Shown here: piece by piece, positions 56,944-64,000 of the stretch | Numbering within the stretch: position 1 is the first letter of the stretch | Layout of the letters: every line of letters starts with the position of its first letter | Assembly: GCA_016858145.1 (NCBI GenBank) | Contig: JAEHOE010000023.1 | Coordinates: 496,001-560,000 of the forward strand | DNA: 64,000 nucleotides | From: Edaphochlamys debaryana | Taxonomy: Eukaryota > Chlorophyta > Chlorophyceae > Chlamydomonadales | Reading direction: 5' to 3' | The notes under the pieces: model-generated | Database searches by the model: none | The model's input: only the letters and a program-made list of their open reading frames with translations | Told to the model about the DNA's origin: nothing | Translations under genes and position numbers: made by a program

Positions 56944-59900
56944 ATGGCGGGAGGACAATATGGCAGGGATGCCGAGCGCACTGCACCGCCCGGAAGCGCC
57001 CCTGAGTGGAATGAGGATGTCGCCAGCGCACTTGAGGCCCAGCTGCACAGGCTCCAGACGGTGGGGCGTGACAGAAGGAGACGGTCCGGACCTCAGCGTG
57101 CGCGCGCTTCCCCCCCTCCGCACCTCTGCGTCGCCCGCTCCCTCGGTCTCCCCTCCGCTCCTGCGGCCCATCACCTGCTCCTCTGCACCTCTCCGTCATC
57201 CTCTGAACCACAACTTACCCGCCCTCGCCCCGCAGTCCCTGCAGCCGACCCCCGAGGATGCGACGGCACGGCAGCAAGCCATCGCCCGCCTGCAAGCGCT
57301 GCTGGCAGACATCTTCCCGCCCCCCAGATCCGTCACGCTCGTCCCGTACGGGTCCTTCCTGACCGGCTGCTACAGCCACGGCTCTGACCTGGACCTGGCA
57401 CTGACGGGGTCGGTCACATCAGGCGATGTGTACTACAATGTGCCCGAGTTCGATCTGGCGTTTTACGAGCAGCCGCTCTCCCTGGTGAGTGGGAGCAGGA
57501 CGCAGCCACAAGGTGGGGTTTGACCGAGGCACTGGGGTCAGTCACTGTTAGTCAGATGGGTCAGTTACGGAAAGCCAGCTGGCCGGGCTCGGACACGATG
57601 CGGCGTCGGCAGAGGAGGCCGTTTCCTTGGTGAGTGGGACGGGTAGGTGCGGGGTGCAGCTGCTGCATGTGGGTTGGGCCTCTTACCTGTTTCCAGTTCT
57701 ACCTCTTACCTGCCCTCTGCTTTCCACGCCTCAGGAGGAGGTTGCGGAGAGCGGCTCGGCCCCGCTACTGCTGGAAGAGCTGGCTGCCGCCCTGGAGAAG
57801 CGGGGAGCGGTCAAGGGCAGGGTGGACCGCGGGGGACTGCCGGCCCGTGTGCCGGTGATACGGTGAGCGTTCTACACCTTTTGATCCCATGCGTTAGGCA
57901 GGGCACACGTCAACAACCTCCCTGCTGCCTCTGCTGGCCTCTTTTGCAGGCTGGTCGAGGCGACGACGGGGGTGGCGTGCGACGTGTGTGTGTGCACTCG
58001 GGGCTGCGATGTCAAGGGCGAGACCATGCGTCTGCTGCAGGGCCTGCAGCCCGCGCTGGCACCGCTCACGAGGCTGGTGAGCTGCACGGTGGGCTGGAGG
58101 GCTGACTAGAAGGCTACAAGGTGGGGAGGCTGTACCACCCCGTTCGGGCTGTCGTGCCCGCAGGTCAAGGCCTGGGCCAAGCAGCACGACATCAACTGCG
58201 CCCTCCGCGGCACGCTCAACTCGTGGTCCCTGGAGCTCCTGACCGTCTTCAGCCTGCAGACGCACCCGGGCGGGCCGCTGCTGCCGCCGATGTGGGGGCT
58301 CTTCGGGGACAAGCCACCGCCGCCGGGGCATGGCATGGGTCCACGGCCGCTGCAGGTGAGTAATGCTGGTCAGGCATCCCCCGTGGCTCATGCGAGCACG
58401 TTCTGAGCCCAGCTTTCGGTCTCTCTGGGGGCCTCAGGGCACTACCACGCCCCCCGCGGACGCTCTGGCGCGGGCAAGAGAGAGGTGCGGGGGAGAAGAC
58501 CGGGGTCCGGGCCAGGCTCGCACATGTATGTCCGCAACTTACCAGCATTCGCCTCACAGGTGCTCCGGGAGTGCCCGGGCCGAGCTGCTCCCCGCCGGCC
58601 CCGCCCCGCCCCTGCCTGCGCTGTTCCGGTGGTTTCTGGTCTCCACAGCCTGGATTATGGAGGACTGGCGGGCGAAAGCCGTACCGTTCGTGTGGGAGTA
58701 AGTGGGCAGGGGGCAGCATGTACCGGCAGTTAGCTGAGCCTATGGTTGCGTCTGATTGCTCTCTCTTCCTTGCGACTCCCCCCAGCTCCAGCTCCACGCG
58801 TGTGAGCACGTGGCTGGGGAGGCTGCACGACCGCGCGTACGACAAGAAGCCGTACGGCACGTTGCCGTACGTCGCCCTCATCGAAGAGCCGTTCGACTCG
58901 GGCGACAACACCGCCCGCAGCCTCGGGACCAAGGTACGATCATTACTGCAAAGCGCTGAAGGACTCCTGCGGCCTCCTGCCGTCCGTCTAGCCATGTACC
59001 ACATGTACCGCACATGTCGGAAGGTAACAGGTGCATCGGTACCGGTGCACCTGACTGTCGTGCGCTGTTTTGCCGTCCACATCCCCTGCAGGGGCGCAAC
59101 GAGGACACGCTGCCGTACATCACCTGGGTGTTTAGCCACTCCCACCACACGCTCAGCGCCGTGGCATCGGTCGGGGGTGAGACAGGGAAGCGCTCATGTG
59201 GCCAAGTGCCCCAAACGCGGTGCAGACGTGTCCGCGCCTTGCCCTTCCTCCTTTCGTGCAGACTCCGTCAGAGCGCTCCTGTGGCTCTTCGGCCCTGCCG
59301 CACTCCCCTGCCTCGGCACCAGCCCAGCAAGCCTAGTGCCGTACCTGTCGTACGGGCAGGCCGAGCACGTGTCGGCGGCAGTCACCAAGGCGCTGCGGCA
59401 GCTGTGTCCGGATGGGCCCGGTGCCGCGGAGGGCGCTGTGAAGGAGCAGAGCGACGACCGGGCGGCAAGCGCCGGGAAGGTCTCAGCCTTCAGGTGGGGG
59501 GGCTCGCTGCTGAGTTCGAGGTTCATGCTGCCTGTGTGCTAATGGGCTTGACCTCTGGGCTGTCTCCCGTCCTTTCCCCCATTCACGGCATCCACGCCCC
59601 CTCTCCTGCCGCCCGCTCCGCCAGGGCGCTGCTGGACGCCGCCCGCGTGGGCTCACCCATCCTGACGCTGAGCGACTGGCGCAGCCACCACGCCTGCTGC
59701 CGTACGCGTCCGCCGTACGTATGGCACCGCATCGGCCAGGCCGAGGCGCCGGAGCCGGAGCCGGCTGCGGAGCCGGCCGAGGTGTCGGCCGCTCGGGGCG
59801 GGGCGACTGTTTCTGTGACAGGGCACCAGGCAGCGGCGCGGGCAAAGCCGGCGGAGCCAGGGCCGCAGCCTGGGCCCTCCGGCAATGCCACTCGCCTCCG

Positions 59901-60279
59901 CGCTACCTTACTGACGGCGCTATGGGACGAGGCGGCTCGCCAGGGTTACCCTTACATCGTGCCGTACCCTTGCGAACCCCCGCCGGGCTGGCGCGTGTTT
60001 CGGGGGTTGCTCTTTTCGGAGGATATGGTGCCGGCTGCCGAGCTTGAGAGCGCGTTACAGGAGGAACAAGTCGGTGCGTCCGAAAGGGACGCCTTTGAAG
60101 CGCACTTTCTTGTGGACTTGGCCATGCTCTGCATGGAGATCACGGAGGTCGTGGACGGGCTCGGCGCTGGACGTGCCGGCAGAGGCCCTCCGCGCTTGAG
60201 GCGGGCTGCAGCCAGGCGGGCAGCCTGGCAGGGCCACCTCTGGGTCGTGGAGGCCCAGGGCAGAGCCCTGGAAGCCTGA
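56944..60279 (+). CDS. Non-canonical poly(A)/poly(U) polymerase, copy F
   Basis: Exons: 56944-57060, 57236-57484, 57552-57629, 57735-57862, 57950-58076, 58164-58355, 58438-58484, 58560-58697, 58786-58933, 59092-59176, 59262-59493 and 59625-60279 (731 residues). Catalytic Asp90 and Asp92 lie in GSFLTGCYSHGSDLD, and the third Asp is residue 202 (VACDVC). The PAP-associated part has KAWAKQHDIN and RGTLNSWSLELL. Compared with copy E it has one extra exon: exon 2 runs on as GSVTSGDVYYNVPEFDLAF, and exon 3 restarts with GSVTESQLAGLGHD. The site matching E's last acceptor (55380) has lost its AG, and the next in-phase AG (59624) must be used, dropping about 13 residues. A frameshift near the end replaces E's short C-terminus with a ~30-residue Arg-rich tail. 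The acidic linker is much shorter than in E. Confidence 0.85.
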
Positions 60280-61405
60280 GCACCCGCGTCCGCTCGCGGA
60301 CCCCTCCACGGGTTCACGGGCGAGGGCCACTGCCGCCACATGCAGCCGTGAGAGCCAGCCCACCTTGACCCCATCCGCTCGCACCGCACCGTCCGCACGC
60401 GGTGTGGGCTCTGCCCTTGGCCAGGACCACGGAAGGGCTCCGAGGGCCACTGGCGCCGGCTTTCAGCTTCATGCTACCTAGCAAGGATAGGAGGATAGGC
60501 ACTATCACGGGCTGGGCCCAGGGCTTGGGCGTCACGACCGCGGGGCGACGCGGGGTGGGCACCGGTTTACGGGGGTTTGGGCACGGGTGTGGGGAGGTTT
60601 AAGCGGCGGTTGCCTGGAGGCGGACAACCCTTCCCTCTTAGTTGCTTGTGCTCTTTGTGCATGGGTGGATGACCCAACCGTGCATCTGGGGGGATGCGGG
60701 TGTGTACTATAGCTAGATGCATAGCGGACAGATGGGGTGTGACTTCCACGTGGGATGGGATGAAGCGTGTGATCGGACTGGGCAGAGCTGCACAGGAGCT
60801 GTCGGCACTGTGTGAAGGGCTGCTCGTTTAAGCCAGGGCACCGTGGGCGCGGCAGGAGGCCTCGTGTGCATTCCAGGAGCAGGAGGGTAGGGGGGGAGGA
60901 GCAGGGGGGGGCCAGCAGGAGGCTGCAAGGCGGGGACGCAGTGTACGGGGAGGACCCTGCGGCCGGTGGTGGAGACTGGAGTGGATGAGGAACACACGTC
61001 TCTGTCAATGACACAGCCGGAGCCCGTCACACTCCGCCCATGGCTTACATGTTCATAACTAGGGTCACCTCCCACACCCTAGCCCAGTACCACACCATTC
61101 CTCCCTTGCAGTCATCATACCAACATCTCAGCGCGCGCAAACTAGAGTAATACGGGTCTTCTCGTCCGGCTTTCACGCGCGCAATTCACGGATTCACGGC
61201 TGTTCCAGTCTCCACCCGTTCCAGCCTCCACCCTGCGCCCGGGCAGCGGCGTGAGTGCCCGCACACTTGTGCACGCCCCGCCAGGCCACCGTCAAGCCAT
61301 CAACGGCACTTGACGTCAACCCTGAAACGCGTCATTCCTAATGTGGTGCTGCCCAACTCAGATACGCTCGCCTGCACTCGTGCTTGCAGTGCTCCCGGGC
61401 CCCGC
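60280..61405. other. Convergent spacer between copy F and the Nudix gene
   Basis: No gene is recognised. Both neighbours end here. A TTACA (TGTAA on the minus strand) near 61044 could serve the Nudix transcript. Confidence 0.5.
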
Positions 61406-63240
61406 TCACGCCGCCCCAAAGAAGCCCACCGACGCGATTTCCTCCCGGAACCACACGGTGAAGTCCTGGGGCCGCGCCTCCATCTCGGCACGCAGCTGGG
61501 GCAGCCCCACCCAACGCACCGCAATCACCTCCTGGCGTAAGGGAGGGGGGAGGAGGGAAGGGGAGGCAGAGCCGGGTCAGGCGGAGGGAGCTGGAGCACG
61601 TCGAGGGCGCAATGGCACAGCCACCTGGCAGCAGCCCTCGCCCGCCCTCCCCACCCCAAGATACCGTGTTCTCTCACCCATCCCAGCCTCCGTTCCCTCG
61701 TGCCGCTCCCCCCCCGCTCCCTCCCCTCTCCCTCAACCCCACCCCACCCCGCCCCACCCCACCCCACCTGGTGGTTGAAGGCGATGGGCCCCTCGTAGCC
61801 GTCCAGGCGGTAGGCCTCAATGAACTCGTAGTCCTGCGCGGGCGGGGCCGGGGCGCATGGAGGCAGAGGCAAAGCTGAGGTTAGGCCTCCGGGGAGAGCC
61901 ATGGGTGAACACCCCTGGGGAGAACAGCTGAAAGTCCTGGGCAGCAGGGGCGGAGGCAGGGCCGGGAAGAGGCTCAACGGGGCAAGCCAGCCGGGAAAGG
62001 GACGCTGGGAGGCCAGGCGGGGAAGGCGCCGCCCGGCGCCCTTACACCGCTCCCCCCACCCACCCTCCCCACCCTCCACCACCAGCGCCTACCCCCCCCC
62101 CAGCCCCGCCCCGTTCCCCACCTCTCCCTCTCTCCACCTCTTCCCCCGGCTTTCTCAGTACTACGCAACCGCCAGGCGGCGGGTTTGCTGGGCGATTTCG
62201 AGCGGGCCTACGGTCTGATCGCCTGTGAGATATCAGTACCCGGTCCCCACCTTGATCCCGGTCTCGGGTATGACCAGCCGCCGCTTATGCACCGGCGCCA
62301 GGGGCCCTGTCAGCGCCTCCGCCTCCGCCGTCACCCCCAGCTCCTCCGCCAGGCCCCGCACCACGCCCTCGCGGTAGCCCTCCCCCGGCGCCAGGTGCTC
62401 TGCGCAGCTGAGGTCCCACTGTCCTGGGGCCACCTTCTTGGAGAGGGAGCGGCGCTGGGGGAGGGGGTGGGTGGATGGGTGAGGGGGGGCCGGGGGAAGG
62501 GAGGGAAGTGTTTGGAGCACCTGGGGCTGGCCTCCCCGTACTTTCTGGCCGCATCCACCCCGCCAGTCAGTCTTGTTGTCACTGAGCCCATCGCTCTCTG
62601 GCGGAACAGGATCCGCCACCCGCTTTCACACATCGGGCCCAAGCCTGCAAGCCTGCCCGCCGCACCCCCGCCCCACCCCGCTTAGTGCTGTTATCCTCTC
62701 GTCCCCGCCCCGCCCCCGCGTACCCCACGCTCCCCCACCCCCCACCTGTATGAGCAGCTCCCCCGCTCCGTTGAAGAGGTAGGCGTACACGGCCCGGTGC
62801 CAGATGCCGTGCGCGTGGCAGTGCGCCCGCAGCTGCAGCCCCAGGGGGGCACCGTCCTCGTCGAACGTGTCAAACAGCTCGCCCTGAACGTGCAGGTGAC
62901 AGTCAAGGTCAGGGGATTAAGATGCATGAGATGCAGATGCGTCGCCAAGGATGGAACGAGAGCTTAGAGGGGATTGCTGGGGATGATGGGTAGGTGGGGG
63001 GTTGTAGAGGACGACAGGTCACGAGCACAGCAGGCGGGGGAGGCGAGGGCGAAGCGACTGTAGGCCACGGGGACGCGGGCGCCCTAACCATCACAGCGCT
63101 CCCAGTGGGTGTCCAGAGTGAGGCTGTAACTGCGATAATAGCAATCGAACCAGCATCAAGCGCACCTCGGACTCGGCCGTCACGCCCGCGTCGCGCGAGG
63201 AAACGGACGCGGGCGCAATCGTGGCCGTCGCTCCGGTCAT
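61406..63240 (-). CDS. Nudix hydrolase, IPP-isomerase-like subgroup
   Basis: Exons on the minus strand: 63240-63166, 62883-62746, 62454-62251, 61833-61768 and 61531-61406, all phase 0, giving 202 residues. The order is ELFDTFDEDGAPLGLQLRAH, then HGIWHRAVYAYLFNGAGELLIQ, RRSLSKKVAPGQWDLSCAEH, the Nudix box GEGYREGVVRGLAEELGV, and a C-terminal EVIAVRWVGLPQL...FTVWFREEI. This layout is that of plant Nudix proteins related to isopentenyl-diphosphate isomerase, which hydrolyse nucleoside or other diphosphates with Mg2+. In the box the EE pair is kept, but the usual RE is RG and the preceding AGH is AEH, so catalytic activity should be checked; some plant relatives may share this. No transit peptide is obvious, and the 25-residue first exon is Ala/Thr-rich. 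Confidence 0.9.
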
Positions 63241-64000
63241 GTCCCCTGCTACTCCGGTTAGTGCTCGCCTTAGTGCAAATGATGCAAAGTGTGTCGCGAG
63301 CGCAGATGTCACCGCGGGCAGAGTGGCGCCGGGAGCGTCGCGTCCTGTCGTGCAGGGTGGAGTGCGCAAATCAAGCGGGGAGTCACCCGGGCCGTGGCAA
63401 CGCGGACAGACAGTAATGTAGCGGATGCGTGACAGGCGGGCACGCAGAGTGGCGGGGTACTGGCACTCGAGGGGGGGACAGGGCAGGCAGGGGGGGCATG
63501 CGGCCCATGCCGCCCCATGCCGCCATTCCACCCCATGACGCGGAATCCCCAGCCGTCAGTCCGAGTCAGTCACTCCGCTCCCTGGGCCCTTCCAGTGGCC
63601 CCGTTCCCACCCATGATGCCGAATGTGGCGCTCCCGAGTGCACTCCGAGCGTCAGTGCTCCCCCACGAACACCAGCCCTCGCCGGACCGCCGCTCCGCCA
63701 GCTTTCTGACGCCGCCTCGAACCCCTTGGCCTAGTTGCACGTTGCATTAACCCCTTGGCCTGAGCTCCGATTCTGTCGGGCCGCGTCTGTGGAGAGTGCT
63801 GACTCGTGCTCCTGCTCACCTGCTGCCCTGCCAGGCTGCCATGCGGACCGTGCCTGGGTAGGCGGTCAAGCAAGTGGAGACGTGGCATCGGAGGGAGCAC
63901 TGAATGCCTCTAGCCGTATTACAGGCATCCCTGTGCCCTGGACGACAGGCTCCCAAGCAGGCTTAGGCTTCTAGGGCCTGCCCTTCAGCCTCCACACTCC
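63241..64000. other. Window end, no gene recognised
   Basis: It should hold the Nudix promoter. It contains a copy of the small dispersed repeat (63730-63757), also seen in SUGP1 intron 2, with ccccttggcct on both sides. Confidence 0.5.

Noticed and set aside
56940..56946. TGTAA overlapping the copy F start codon as a poly(A) signal for copy E
   Set aside because: Could be chance; placement would make the two transcripts overlap and no other evidence supports it.

Overview
The window reads as nuclear DNA of a chlorophycean green alga of the Chlamydomonas/Volvox type. The genes are very GC-rich, with many short exons split by GT-AG introns (donors mostly GTGAG, GTGGG or GTGCG; acceptors after C-rich tracts). 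Proteins carry long Ala/Gly/Pro linkers, and TGTAA, the usual chlorophyte polyadenylation signal, occurs after some stops. I assign to the order by gene structure and protein style only, not to a species.

Layout. 1-3.5 kb is repeat-dominated: eight copies of an exact 17-mer, a (GGGT)n tract and two possible orphan terminal exons. 3.8-5.6 kb (minus strand) encodes a Fanzor, the eukaryotic TnpB-like RNA-guided nuclease. It is bracketed by a near-identical ~160 bp direct repeat (3505-3666 and 6897-7062), and a ~420 bp foldback element lies between its start codon and the distal repeat copy. 7.5-18.2 kb is a 21-exon calcium-dependent protein kinase with a ~1,100-residue low-complexity insert. A broken copy of its exon 3 lies at ~19.5 kb. 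20.5-23.4 kb is an N-myristoylated-type PP2C phosphatase. 25.0-29.1 kb is the MCM-binding protein (MCMBP/ETG1). 30.7-33.3 kb is a VIT/CCC1 iron/manganese transporter with a His-rich N-terminus. 34.6-35.5 kb holds WD40 blades, one per exon, that look like a gene remnant.

35.9-48.3 kb is a tandem cluster of an unassigned gene family (copies A, B, C and fragment D) with a Lys/Arg-rich N-terminus and a clipped MYND-like C-terminus. B is intact, A has a frame break, C and D are pseudogenes, and another piece of the family sits beside the Fanzor locus at 6.8 kb. 49.5-52.2 kb is SUGP1, a SURP/G-patch splicing factor. 52.9-60.3 kb is a tandem pair of non-canonical poly(A)/poly(U) polymerases. 61.4-63.2 kb (minus strand) is a five-exon Nudix hydrolase.

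The housekeeping genes (MCMBP, SUGP1, VIT, Nudix) show no functional linkage to one another, as expected of a eukaryotic chromosome. The kinase and phosphatase are both signalling proteins, but adjacency alone does not pair them. The accessory interest lies in the Fanzor locus with its repeats, the decaying tandem family and the duplicated nucleotidyltransferases. Exon junctions were chosen by eye from splice consensus, phase and homology. Summed exon lengths are divisible by three for the kinase, PP2C, MCMBP, VIT, copy B, SUGP1, nucleotidyltransferase F and Nudix models.
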